From: Channallabes apus
Taxonomy: Eukaryota > Chordata > Actinopteri > Siluriformes > Clariidae
DNA length: 64,000 nt
NCBI GenBank assembly: GCA_030522415.1
Contig: CM060125.1
Coordinates: 1,966,901 to 2,030,900, forward strand
Reading direction: 5' to 3'
This document shows, piece after piece, positions 1-11,129 of the stretch (the stretch's first letter is position 1; each line of letters begins with the position of its first letter). The position numbers were made by a program, and so were the translations under genes. The notes under the pieces were generated by a model. It was not told where the DNA came from. It made no database searches and saw only the letters and a program-made list of their open reading frames with translations.

Positions 1-780
1 TGCAGGACAGTGTTGCGTTTGTTACATCTGGTTATAGTTGCTACCGCTTGTTCTCTCCAATCAGGATTTTTGAGCTCTATTATAACCTTATGGGACTACA
101 GACATACTGTATGTGTGGTTGGTGGATGCCTGAACAAACATTATACAGCAAATACCTGTCATACATATAGCCAGAATAATTGCATAATAGTTGCATAATA
201 AATGTTTGCTAATTAGTTTGTAATTATCAATTTGTAATAGTTCTTGTGTCTTATCTTATTTTGCACTTAAACTTTACATTTGCATTTATTGTCATTAAAC
301 CTGTTCTCCTTACAATATGTAAATGATTCCACAAATTATGAATTTATTAGTGAAGTAGTGGAATTACACATTACTTTTAGATTAGGATGAGAACATTTAA
401 TGGGGGGAACATTTCATTTCTAGGCCAAAGGTCCAGCTGAGGTATCATGCCGAGATTTCAGTTTATACAGTTTAGTCAGAAGTATTTACAGTTTATAACT
501 TCTTGTAAAATTTGAGTGACACCTGAAAATTTTTCTTCTGCTTTTTAATAGAAAAAAAAAAGTTATTCACTCAAGGGAAAATTCCACAGGATATAAAAGA
601 TGAGCATTTGTTTCTTAGCACTCAAATTTACATTGACTTTTGATGCAATGTTAATTGAAACAGACTTACAAACCAGTCTTGTGAGTCTTTTAAAATCAAG
701 AGGGTGTGGCTTACATCATTTTTGACCTGTGGATTTAAGATAAGACGTGGGGAAAAAATTGGAGATTTGCCATACAATAC

Positions 781-781
781 G

Positions 782-832
<51 letters not shown>
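781..832. repeat. (TC)n microsatellite
   Basis: About 50 bases of uninterrupted TC dinucleotide. The minus-strand Arg-Glu reading frame across it is an artefact of the repeat. Confidence 0.97.
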
Positions 833-837
<5 letters not shown>

Positions 838-1092
838 ACTAAATAGAATTTAGTTTTTCTCTTTTATTTCGGTTAGACTTGCAGCATTTAACACTATTGA
901 ACATTTATTGACTGACTGCCTTGTTGTGGTTAATATTTTACATGACAAATTTAATGGTGTCAAATACGTAAGTCCTCTTGTCCAAACAAAAGGAAAACCT
1001 TCTATGATGCAAAGCTAAGCAATAGGTTATTGACTATGCTAGCCATATTAGCTCAGATTGTGTCATATTAACATGTTGATGCTTTGCTACAG

Positions 1093-1248
1093 CCTGACAT
1101 GATGTGCCAGGTGGACAGAACACCAGGGAGGATGACCCACCGTGAACTCCAGCACCCCTCCCACCACCCACTGTCCTATCAGGAGTGGATCTGCCACCAG
1201 AATGGGGACGATCGTGTTTACATCAACCACAGAGAGCATTATGTCTAA
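1093..1248 (+). CDS. Terminal coding exon of a probable nectin (partial)
   Basis: This looks like the last coding exon of a gene whose earlier exons lie off the left edge. A splice acceptor (TTTGCTACAG) precedes an open phase-0 stretch of 51 codons ending in TAA at 1246-1248. The peptide ends in VYINHREHYV. Nectins are immunoglobulin-type adhesion proteins whose cytoplasmic tail ends in Glu/Ala-X-Tyr-Val, the ligand for the PDZ domain of afadin. The EHYV terminus fits that consensus, and the preceding QNGDDRVYIN resembles nectin tails as I remember them. No membrane or Ig segment is visible, so the paralogue cannot be named. It could be another membrane protein with a PDZ ligand, but the clean acceptor, open frame and terminal motif make a real exon likely. 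Confidence 0.55.
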   Translation, partial: PDMMCQVDRTPGRMTHRELQHPSHHPLSYQEWICHQNGDDRVYINHREHYV

Positions 1249-1476
1249 TGCTAGTGCCAACGATTCAAAATGCCACGATATCTACCCCATCTAGGGTTGC
1301 CACCTGTTCATTGTTTTTCCTTTTTACATTTTACATGGCATTTCAAAGAATATGTAATGTTCTTTTTTTATATACCTGATTTTCTATAGTGTTATTTTAT
1401 ACATACTGTATATATTGCATAACTATTATACAATCTATCCAGAAATAGTTGCAGTGAAAATTAACACAACATTGGT

Positions 1477-1511
<35 letters not shown>

Positions 1512-2067
1512 CAACTGACAAGGATATGATTGCTGTAGCTGAATCGCTGCAGCTGAACTATACTGTACCTGAACAAGTCTTATGGTATTAAAATGTCTCA
1601 ATCCATGCTGTAATGCAAAATGAAAATCTAGATATTACTGTTAACAGCAGGGTATCTGTACATGTTTGGTGCTGCAACACTGTTAGAGGATAAACTGTAA
1701 TGCACAGTCCCTACAATGTCATCGTTTCATAATTCATTATAACCATGTGGTATCAAATCATGACCTCAATCTGTCAACCATATACTCAAGAAGTGCAAAT
1801 GTAGATGCATATTTAAAAACAACCTCAGCCAGACAAAATTTATAGACTGCACTCATAATTAAATAATGTGCCAGCAATATAATTTTCATTTTGAGTTTAC
1901 TTCACTGGTACTGGAAAAAGCTTTTACCACAAGCCTCTTAAACTGGACACACTGTTATTTCCTTTTATATTTATAACCATACAAAGTGATTTTTCAGTAA
2001 TTTGCAATCTTGAGCCTTAAACATGCACATACATTATGTACCTTATATTATTGCTGAATCTTGTATA
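1249..2067. other. Probable 3'UTR / intergenic DNA with an (AT)n tract
   Basis: AT-rich sequence following the nectin-like stop codon. It contains an (AT)n run at about 1481-1507. I see no further open exon, so it is probably 3' untranslated sequence grading into intergenic DNA. Confidence 0.4.
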
Positions 2068-2882
2068 CACTCACTTGACACTTTATTAGGTACTCCTGCA
2101 CATTCGTTATCAGTTATCTAATCAGCCATTCATGTGGCAGCAGCACAATTTATAAAATCATGCCGATACAAGCCAGTTAGTAAACTGTGTGGTCTGTTTG
2201 ACTTTAACTGTGGCATGGGTACCAGATGTACTAGTTTGAGTTGATCAGAAACTGCTGATCTCTTGGGATTTGCACAAACAACAGTCTGAACACAGAATGG
2301 TGCATAAAACAGCAAACATTGAACAGAGGTTATGAAGGCTGAAACACCTGGGTGATGAGAGACTGGAGTAAAAAAAATGACCAGACTGAGCTGAATAAGT
2401 CTTTAAAAAATGATCTTTTGTCCAATTGTACATATATAAACACTGTAGACTCTTAGTTCAACTCGGGTGACTTTGATGTGTAGTAACACAAGCTCTGAGT
2501 CAAGCAGAAAAGCATCTTTAAAACACACATCCTGTCAATGTTTAAGGTGGATGGGCTACAACAAGCACAAAGTTCCACTCCTGTCAGGTAAGACAAGAAT
2601 CGGAATTCTTTAACAGTTTAGGTGTTATGATAGCCTCAGATTGTTCTTGGCTGAGAAGAGGATTGAAACTTGATGTTGTGTTCTGCTGTTTTAGCCTATT
2701 CACCGCAAGGTTAGATGTTTTGCTCATGCTGAGATGAGTTTTGTGTGAAAATCCAAGGAGCAAACATTACCCAAGCTCTGCCCTGTACAGGATATGTCTG
2801 ATTTATGCATTGTGTTACTGCCACCTGATTGGCTGATTAGATAACTGCATGAATGTGCAGGTGTAAAAGTCAACTCACTATT
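2068..2882. mobile_element. Non-autonomous DNA transposon with ~75-bp inverted ends
   Basis: The left end (CACTCACTTGACACTTTATT and following) and the right end (2800-2880) are imperfect inverted repeats of about 75 bp. Both arms share TTATCTAATCAGCCA and a GTGGCAG core. The interior has no coding capacity. Sequences of this type are common interspersed repeats in fish. A fragment of the same family's right end recurs at about 39955-40040. The superfamily is not settled from the sequence. Confidence 0.6.
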
Positions 2883-5351
2883 ATAAATATCATTCCATAA
2901 TTCATTGATGTAAAATTTATGTCATTTTTGTATAATTTTTTTTTTTAGGAAATATGATTTTTTTTTAAAAGATTGTTTTATTATACATTTTCAATGTAAT
3001 GTCTCAACAACAATTTTTTTTTTTTTTACTTTTACATGTGCGATTTTTTTTTTCTGTGAATACTTAGAATAGATATGTGAGCCGTATATACAGTACTTGT
3101 AGTGCAGAAACAAGACTTCACTTCTTTGCTGAGTTTAAAAATGATCCAAAAGACTTATTAACCTGTTTACTTTTATTTTTTATACTATATGTTGGACTGG
3201 CAGAAATCCAATATCCAACGCCAAATATACAAATAAACCATGTGAAGACTGTTATTAGTACAATAATATTTAATATGATCTGTGTTTGGCTGCATTGTTC
3301 TCTACTGTATACCTTTGTGTGCTTGAATTTTTCCCATGCTATGTAAAAGATCCCCAGAGCATGGTTAAGTCTGACGACTGATTAGCATGGCTCAGATGCT
3401 GCTCTAATGAGCTGGAGGTTTGGGAACAAATAGAGACGGACCCAGATTTAATGCATGATGGATGCTGATAGTCATCTAGACTTGGTCATGTTTCTCAGCC
3501 TGATGACAGACTTTTTTTTCTGGAATGCTGCCATTTTTAAATGGGATAAGGAGACGGGATGGCCATGGGAGTTTACAAATGTTGTGTCCTGCAGAGACTG
3601 GGTCTGCATGGGATGAACTTGTGAGATTTATTAAAGGTGGACAAACTGTGTATCTGCTGGGCAGCTTGCATGGCCTGTGGTGTGAAACAGCAGGACTTTA
3701 ATGAGATGGCAGGCACATGGGACCATTCTGGCCTCAATGTAGAGGAAAAAACGCTACTACAGTATACTGCATGCCCTCAATGAGAGCATTGTTTGTTTCA
3801 CTAGCAATTAGTGAGTTACCCCTCTGGAATGCATTCAGGAATGATATATAAAAATGTGTCAGTACCACCATAAAATATCAAGGTCTGCACATCCAAAATA
3901 GGCCGTTTTGGGCCCATAAAAGTGTTCATGCGCACCCAAATCTCTTACTAAGCAATAAGACGTGTTTAAGTCATTAATATATCCAACTCATCAGTGTATC
4001 CCAATCTGACTTGGAACCATATCGCGACTCTAGTGCAATTATTGCATTGACAGGATCTGTATATTCTGTGGTACTTTGTAAGGCTCCCATACTGACTCCC
4101 TGTCTTCAAGTTCATATCTCAGGTTTTATATTTTATATGAATGTTACTGCCTTAAGACTCATTAGAGGGAAAATAGGTGCTTATTCCACCATTAATATTT
4201 TCACATGAGTGTACATGTGTTTATTTTGGATAAGTGAAACCTCTCCGATTCAACGTGGCTCTCTTTTTTTGCAGGGCTCCAGGCACAATTTGGAACATTA
4301 CATAAATATTTTTGCACTGGTATCTTCAGAGGATGACACCTCTGGGAATATTATATGATGTAGTACATGTTCAGCCACTCACTCTTCTTCTCCAGCCGGC
4401 CAGAAATGTCTGTCCTGGTCAACAAAAGAGTAAATTACCCTCAACCACCTAGCGATATTTCAGATTCCTGGGGGATTTCTGTTTTATGTTAGTGATCCCG
4501 AGCAGGTCCTGGAATCTTAAGAAACGATGGGAAAGAGAGGAAAATTCTTCTAAGAGCTTGTAAAATGTAATTTGTCACCATCAATTAATGGAGCTTGGAG
4601 ACTATCGACTGGAACCTCTTCATAGTGAGCAGCAGAAAATCCACAGATTTTACAGCAGTTACCTGGAGGCTTTTTAATTTTATTATGTGTATTAGTGGGA
4701 TGATATCAGGCCTGCGCTGCTCCTTCGCAGTCTGCTTTCTGATATTTTCTCAACTCTCCCACAGCTGAGATTCAGTGGAGACCCAGACGGTGGCAGCCAT
4801 ATTGGACACCTGCCATGCTCCACTCCCATTACGTGGTTAGTCAGGCTTCTACAGAGCAGCCAAATTTACAGCTGTGAGAGGGACTGAGGTACAATGAGGG
4901 AATGACCACTACAAGAGATTTACTGAACTAATGAGGAGGGGAAAGTGAGGGCCTCGTCTTTTACTTCTGCTCTGAGTCACCCTGTCTTCTTTACTATCCA
5001 GTGCTGATGTAATTGTCTCAGAGCTCCAAATGTGCAAGGAGGTGGGGTAGGACAGAGCTCAACACAGGCTTGAACTCTAGATTTATTTTCATTGAATAAC
5101 TTGTGTCTGCTCTTGTAAGTAAAATTAAAATTAAGAGACCAAGACCGCACTACCTGACCTTTATAAGGGATGGGGTTATGAAGCACATATGCAAGTAATT
5201 ATGTACATTATGTATTGTATACATTTTTTTTTAATTCTCAGCATATGTTTACCAGGGACATGCAGGCTTTGAAATATTCAGACTGTTGGCCATATTTCTT
5301 TTTTGTTATGAAAGTTCTGATAGAACATCCCAATAGAAGGGATTAATTTTA
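2883..5351. other. Intergenic DNA, nothing recognised
   Basis: AT-rich unique-looking sequence with several poly-T runs (2940-3050). Short open frames are present but none has splice context or a recognisable product. Confidence 0.5.
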
Positions 5352-6945
5352 CAAACCGGATTCCAAAAAAGTTGGGACACTAAACAAATTGTGAATAAAA
5401 ACTGAATGCAATGATGTGGAGATGGCAAATGTCAATATTTTATTCAGAATAGAACATAGATGACAGATCAAAAGTTTAATCCGAGAAAATGTATAATTTT
5501 AAAGGAAAAATATGTTGATTACAAATTTCACAGTGTCAACAAATCCCAAAAAAGTTGGGACAAGTAGCAATAAGAGGCTGGAAAAAGTAAATTTGAGCAT
5601 AACGAAGAGCTGGAAGACCAATTAACAGTAATTAGGTTAATTGGCAACATGATTGGGTATAAAAAGAGCTTCTCAGAGTGGCAGTGTCTCTCAGAAGCCA
5701 AGATGGGTAGAGGATCACCAATTCCCACAATGTTGCGCAGAAAGATAGTGGAGCAATATCAGAAAGGTGTTACCCAGCGAAAAATTGCAAAGACTTTGCA
5801 GTTATCATCATCAACTGTGCAGAATATCATCTGAAGATTCAGAGAATCTGGAACAATCTCTGTGCATAAGGGTCAAGGGCGTAAAACCATACTGGATGCC
5901 CGTGATCTCCGGGCCCTTAAACGACACTGCACCACAAACAGGAATGCTACTGTAAAGGAAATCACAGAATGGGCTCAGGAATACTTCCAGAAACCATCGT
6001 CAGTGAACACAATCCACCGTGCCATCCGCCGTCGCCAGCTGAAACTCTACAGTGCAAAGAAGAAGCCATTTCTAAGCAAGATCCACAAGCACAGGCGTTT
6101 TCATTGGGCCAGGGATCATTTAAAATGGAGTGTGGCAAAATGGAAGACTGTTCTGTGGTCAGACGAGTCACGATTCGAAGTTCTTGTTGGAAATGTGGGA
6201 CGCCATGTCATCCGGACCAAAGAGGACAAGGACAACCCAAGTTGTTATCAACGCTCAGTTCAGAAGCCTGCATCTCTGATGGTATGGGGTTGCATGAGTG
6301 CGTGTGGCATGGGCAGCTTGCATGTCTGGAAAGGCACCATCAATGCAGAACAATATATTCAGCTTCTAGAACAACATATGCTCCCATCCAGACGTCATCT
6401 CTTTCAGGGAAGACCCTGCATTTTTCAACAAGATAATGCCAGAGCACATTCTGCATCAATCACAACATCATGGCTGCGTAGGAGAAGGATCCGGGTACTG
6501 AAATGGCCAGTCTGCAGTCCAGATCTTTCCCCTATAGAGAACATTTGGCGCATCATAAAGAGGAAGGTGCGACAAAGAAGGCCCAAGACGATTGAACAGT
6601 TAGAGGCCTGTATTAGACAAGAATGGGAGAGCATTCCTATTTCTAAACTTGAGAAACTGGTCTCCTCGGTCCCCAGACGTCTGTTGAGTGTTGTAAGAAG
6701 AAGGGGAGATGCCACACAGTGGTGAAAATGGCCTTGTCCCAACTTTTTTGGGATTTGTTGACACCATGACATTTTGATTCACCATATTTTTCCCTTAAAA
6801 TGATACATTTTCTCAGTTTAAACTTTTGTTCCGTGATTTATGTTCTATTCTGAATAAAATATTGACATTTGCCATCTCCACATCATTGCATTCAGTTTTT
6901 ATTCACAATTTGTTTAGTGTCCCAACTTTTTTGGAATCCGGTTTG
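5352..6945 (+). mobile_element. Nearly intact Tc1-like transposon
   Basis: A complete 1594-bp element bounded by long inverted repeats. The left end begins CAAACCGGATTCCAAAAAAG and the right end is its reverse complement. The inverted similarity extends about 100 bp inward on each side, including a shared segment with TGATGTGGAGATGGCAAATG. A TA precedes the left end; the right flank is TC, so one target-site base has mutated. Inside is one transposase frame broken by a single stop codon. It lies between the nectin-like gene and rtn2. The high symmetry of the ends suggests fairly recent insertion. Confidence 0.95.
5703..6725 (+). pseudogene. Tc1-family transposase, one in-frame stop
   Basis: This is a cut-and-paste DNA transposase of the Tc1/mariner superfamily. 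From ATG 5703 the frame runs 340 codons to TGA 6723-6725, the usual Tc1 length, interrupted only by TGA at 5832-5834 within the N-terminal DNA-binding region, between VQNII and RFRES. The N-terminus carries paired-like helix-turn-helix features (QKGVTQRKIAKTLQLSSSTV). The DDE catalytic triad is visible: Asp in LWSDESRF, Asp in FQQDNARAH, and Glu in SPDLSPIENIW. The second reading frame, starting with ATG at 5862, is simply the continuation after the stop and is in the same frame. The product as encoded would be non-functional unless the stop is bypassed. Confidence 0.93.
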
Positions 6946-7580
6946 TCGATGACGCTATAAAAACTTGATGTCACCACGGTGATTAAACAATTAAATTCAA
7001 CTGTATTTGGCAATCCAACATTACATTGTTACAGTAGATCATACAAAGATACAATGGTTCACTTATTTATTTTGAGAAAACTAATCATTGCATGTACAAT
7101 ATAGGAATAGTAAGTGGCTTTATATTTGTAGCTGTGATTAAACAGCTCCTTTAATCAAACATTAGGATTGTTTTTTATGATCGTTCCCCTGTTAAAGGGC
7201 TAGCAGTGCATGGAGAATGGAGATGGAGTTAACGCCTTCACATGTTCACGATTTGGAATCTGGCCATCACGTTATTTGTAAACACTGGCATAACTAAAGT
7301 GGACAGAAAATAAAATCACATTTATGAAATTATTCCCCGTCCCCATGTTAATCTAAATCTGTCCGATTGGTCTTACAACACATAAATTACACACTGAGCA
7401 GAGATCCAAGCTAAGCGTCTGGATCCTAGTATCCTGAAGAACAGGTTAAGAAAGTGGCAAGCTTTTATATCTCTTAGTGAATACTGTATATAAAGTACAA
7501 TCCTATTACAGATACACATACTGTTCAAACTGGTCAGAAACTGATTATGGTGGAACCAGGATTGTTGTGTTTGCTCTTAC
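6946..7580. other. Intergenic DNA, nothing recognised
   Basis: AT-rich sequence between the Tc1 element and a SINE. I see no gene or structured repeat. Confidence 0.4.
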
Positions 7581-7594
7581 ACATCTAGGGGAGT

Positions 7595-7937
7595 GGCGGC
7601 GCGGTGGTGTAGTGGTTAGCACTGTCGCCTTGCACCTCCAGGGTCCAGGGTCCGATTCCCGTCTCTGTGTGCATGGAGTTTGCATGTTCTCCCCGTGCTT
7701 GGTGGGTTTCCTCCGGGTACTCGGGTTTCCTCCCACAGTCCAAAGACATGCAGATTAGGCTAATTGGCGTTCCTAAATTGACCATAGTGTGTGTGTGTGT
7801 GTATGTATGTGTGTGCTCTGCGATGGATTGGCACGCTGTCCAGGGTGTACCCTGCCTCGTGCCCTGAGTCTCCTGGGATAGGCTCCAGGTCCCCCGCGAC
7901 CCTAAATACAGGATAAAGCGGTACAGAAGATGAACGA
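7595..7937 (+). mobile_element. V-SINE (DANA/HE1-like), full length with target duplication
   Basis: A tRNA-derived head (GTGGTGTAGTGGTTAGCACT as A-box region; GGTCCGATTCC as B-box) is followed by the strongly conserved vertebrate V-SINE core (GGAGTTTGCATGTTCTCCCC through ACAGTCCAAAGACATGCAGA), a GT-rich spacer and a tail ending in GGATAAAGCGGTACAGAAGA. A perfect 12-bp target-site duplication (ACATCTAGGGGA) flanks it at 7581-7592 and 7938-7949. Open frames across it are not genes. Other copies in the window are at 43961, 48623, 50822 and 57531. Confidence 0.92.
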
Positions 7938-8258
7938 ACATCTAGGGGAACCGAGGGTTATCCATATTAGAGTATACGGTATAAGGGGTGGTCTTTTGTG
8001 AGAAATTGTGAGTGATTATTTTTATAAATCACCTTTAAAGACCTTATAGAAGTATATTTGGTCTATATAAACACTCAAGCACCTTGCTGGAATTAAAATG
8101 TTTCACTCTGCTTTTTGTTTCTAATCAGAATTTATGAGCATCTTCTCTATTTATCATCCATTCTGGATGATGAGAAGCATAAAAATAGCACACATTATTC
8201 TTTGTTAGTGGGCGTCTAGACAGTTCAGCTTCCAAAATACAAATGTTAGCGATGTTAG

Positions 8259-8289
<31 letters not shown>

Positions 8290-8487
8290 AAAGAGATTGG
8301 TTATCTTTGTGTCAGTCATGAGAGTGAAAATGTTAAACTATAGTTATAGTAAAAAAAATCAAATGCACAAAGTGTTTTACAATTTTTCCAAACAAGTGAT
8401 GGATGTCTAAGTCACCTAGAAACTTTTCAATGCCTCAGCTCTTTTTGTGGTGTCATCATTTAGTACACATTGGAATAGAACTGGAAT

Positions 8488-8920
8488 GGGCCTCCGAGTG
8501 GTAAAGTGCTCGCCCTATCTTCCGGAGATTCCCGGGTAATGCTGTAACCTCTTGCAGCCGGAGATATAGAGAGAGCCAATTGGCCGAGCTCTCTCAGTGG
8601 GGTGGGATAAGAGGTACTTAGTGGTCCCACATTAATCATGGCTCTACAGCCAATCAGTGGGCCAAGCGGAAGGAGCGGATAGCGCTGTCCTCTGAGTGTG
8701 TTACGCCGCCCCCAATGGTGTGTGAGCGAGCAGTTTAAAAAAATGCGGTCAGCTGACGTCACGTGGTTTGGAGGAAACACATGATAGTCTTCGGCCCTCC
8801 AGACTGAGTGGTAGTAGTAGCCTAATGTGGGAGCCCCCTAGTGACGGGGAGGAATTGGACACGATTAAATTAGGCAGAAAACGGAGGGAAATCCCCCCCT
8901 CCCCTCCCCCACAAAAAAAG
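8488..8920 (+). mobile_element. Long tRNA-like SINE with 16-bp target duplication
   Basis: A 433-bp element starting GGGCCTCCGAGTGGTAAAGT and ending in a C-rich/A-rich tail is flanked by a perfect 16-bp duplication, GGAATAGAACTGGAAT, at 8472-8487 and 8921-8936. The head resembles a tRNA promoter; a second copy near 47035 retains a clear B-box (GGTTCGAACCC). The body (8570-8870) has no coding capacity. The target duplication shows retrotransposition in trans by a LINE. Confidence 0.85.
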
Positions 8921-9104
8921 GGAATAGAACTGGAATATTTTTAATGTATTGCTTGCTGTCATACTATTTCACCACCTAGAACTGAAGCTGGAAGTTATAA
9001 AAAATAAAGAACTGCTCAGGGGGTGCTGTTATAAGAAAATGATTAGTGATGGGGTTGAGAGATATGAGTTACTTTTAGAAACACAGGTACTGATAGATAG
9101 ATAT

Positions 9105-9707
9105 GGCGCTTTTCCACTGCATAGTTCGGCACAGCACGGTTCAGTTCAACTCACTTCGGTTCGGCTCAGTTCGGCTCGGTTTGCGCTTCCACTGCAGTTT
9201 AGTAACGCTTTAGAGTGGGCGGGATTACTCACGTGTCGTTTTAGTTGCGCCGCCGCTACTGCCGTGACGTCATCGTAAACGCACCACAAACAAACACACA
9301 ACAAGGGAGCATATCGACGGCATGGTGTTCTTCATTCTCGGCATGTGGATGTTTTTAACAGCGAGACGAAGGAGTTTGTTTCAAAAGAGGCTGATGGCAG
9401 CCAAAGAAAATTTTTGGTTAATACAAAAAGGTGCGTCCGATCCTTCACTGGCTGTTTCTAAATATAGCGGTTCTGTTGTGTCTCGTGTCGCAAGTTCAGT
9501 GACGCAGTAATGACGATTTTCTCCGGCCAATCAGTGACCAGCAGAGTTTACACGTCACGTTTTGGTAACGGTTCGGTGCGCTCGGAACCTCGGCTGAGGT
9601 GGTACTAAAAAAAGGACCAGGTACCAGGTACTGTTCCCAGTGGAAAACCCCCCAAAAGTGAGCTGAACTGAACCGTGTCGTGCCGTACTATGCAGTGGAA
9701 AAGCGCC
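9105..9707. mobile_element. Inverted-repeat element inserted in a (GATA)n tract
   Basis: The left end GGCGCTTTTCCACTGCATAG is matched by the reverse complement at the right end (CTATGCAGTGGAAAAGCGCC once the mismatched TA step is allowed for). The following GGTTC/GGCTC-rich segments are also inverted-repeat related. GATA repeats abut both ends (9090-9102 and 9710-9741), so the element appears to have inserted into a GATA microsatellite. A reading frame at 9322-9510 inside it is short and unrecognised. The superfamily (hAT or PIF/Harbinger) cannot be fixed because the repetitive flank hides the target duplication. Confidence 0.75.
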
Positions 9708-9709
9708 AT

Positions 9710-9741
<32 letters not shown>
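9710..9741. repeat. (GATA)n microsatellite
   Basis: About eight GATA units directly after the inverted-repeat element; shorter GATA units lie before its left end. Confidence 0.95.
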
Positions 9742-10289
9742 CTTACATTACGTCTTAGAAAAACTGGCCCTACAATTGTTCTACTGTATATTGTGGTAAG
9801 GAAGATGGGAAACCATCATGAACCTGAACGCACATTAGCTGCAGTGTGAATAAGGCTTTATGAGCCTCATAACTCTTCGATCTTAAATCCACAGATTTAG
9901 GAACAGATGGAGGTGAGGGTGCAGAGGAGAGGGTGTTCATTATTAACAGCTGAAATAACCAACACTACACACAATCCGGTGCAGCCCTTCCTCTCTTTTA
10001 TCTCTGTCCTCTGTAACCCTCCTCCACCAGTTCTCAAGGTATAGCTGTGATGCATTGGCCTCACCTACGCTGTCCTGTGGCTCCTTCAGTCTGTTTTAAT
10101 GCTTAAAGGTCAAATAAACACTCCCATTCACTGATCAGATTAAGTCACAATGCGGAACATGTCTTATTCGTATACGTGTTGCTGTAAGTATACAAATAAT
10201 GATAATAGTTTTTAAATGAATCGGTTTCTTTTTTACTGCCTTTAAAATGCTATTTAGCAAAAGCTGGAGTATCCAGACTCATAGCACAC

Positions 10290-10555
10290 AGTATGACTGC
10301 TGATCAGTCCCCGCTATCTGATATCACCCTAATGAGTATGGGTTCCCTGTTGAGTCTGGTTCCTCTCAAGGTGAATTCCTATGTCATCTCAGGGAGTTTT
10401 TCCTTGCCACCATCGCCCCTTGGCTTGCTCATCAGGGACAAACGGATAATTATGATTTATATATATTTCCGCACACATTTTTGTGTGAAGCTGCTTTGCG
10501 GCAATGACCATAGTTAAAAGAGTTATATGAATAAAATCTAATTGGATCGAATTGA
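10290..10555 (+). repeat. Interspersed repeat with TTGAAT-type tail, LINE/SINE 3' end
   Basis: This segment (GGGTTCCCTGTTGAGTCTGG, then TCAGGGAGTTTTTCCTTGCC, ending in AATAAAATCTAATTGGATCG) matches in reverse orientation a second copy at 25330-25780 and a third, diverged copy at about 49375-49735. The tail is the AATTGAATTGA type typical of poly-copy fish retroelements. The apparent 74-codon frame here is not a gene. Confidence 0.7.
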
Positions 10556-10798
10556 GTATCCATAAATGATCATTATATTTACAACAAATTATAAATAAGT
10601 ATTTAATGAGCTTTTAATCTTTAAATACACTTCCAGCATAAATACTGTTAAATGTTATTAAGAATGGGAATGCATTGTATGTTCAAGATCAGTTTGACCC
10701 CATAGACATCACCCTGTTCAAGCTAAAAAGTAAAAAAGCTTCTGTCTAAACTATCAATATAGACTAGCCATACAGTACACCAACTAAACAATGCAATT

Positions 10799-10930
10799 TT
10801 CATCCATTCATTTATCTTCCATTCCAGTTATCCTTTTACAAGGTCACGGGGCCTGGAGTCTATCCCGGGAGATCTGGACATGGTGCCAATCCATCGCACA
10901 CACGCACACACACACACACACACACACATT
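10799..10930 (-). mobile_element. V-SINE 3' fragment
   Basis: Degenerate reverse-orientation tail of the V-SINE family (GGAGTCTATCCCGGGAGATC; GCCAATCCATCGCACACACG) ending in a (CA)n run at about 10902-10928. Confidence 0.7.
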
Positions 10931-11089
10931 GCAGCCACTTTGGGGATGACATGGAAATTTTAAATGTTAAAAAACTTCTGCGGCCCACCAAAATCTTTAA
11001 TCACAATATAAATGAAGAATATCTCAGTGTATATCCTTTTAAATGTAGGTATGTAGTCTGAAATATGTTATGGGAATTTTAGAATTAAT

Positions 11090-11129
<40 letters not shown>

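Noticed and set aside
628..834. Minus-strand frame with a long Arg-Glu repeat
   Set aside because: It is the translation of the (TC)n microsatellite and has no other support.
5862..6725. A separate 287-aa gene
   Set aside because: It is the same reading frame as the transposase start at 5703, after one stop codon, within a complete Tc1 element.
7595..7680. tRNA-like A and B boxes
   Set aside because: They are the promoter head of a V-SINE with target duplication; no cloverleaf follows.
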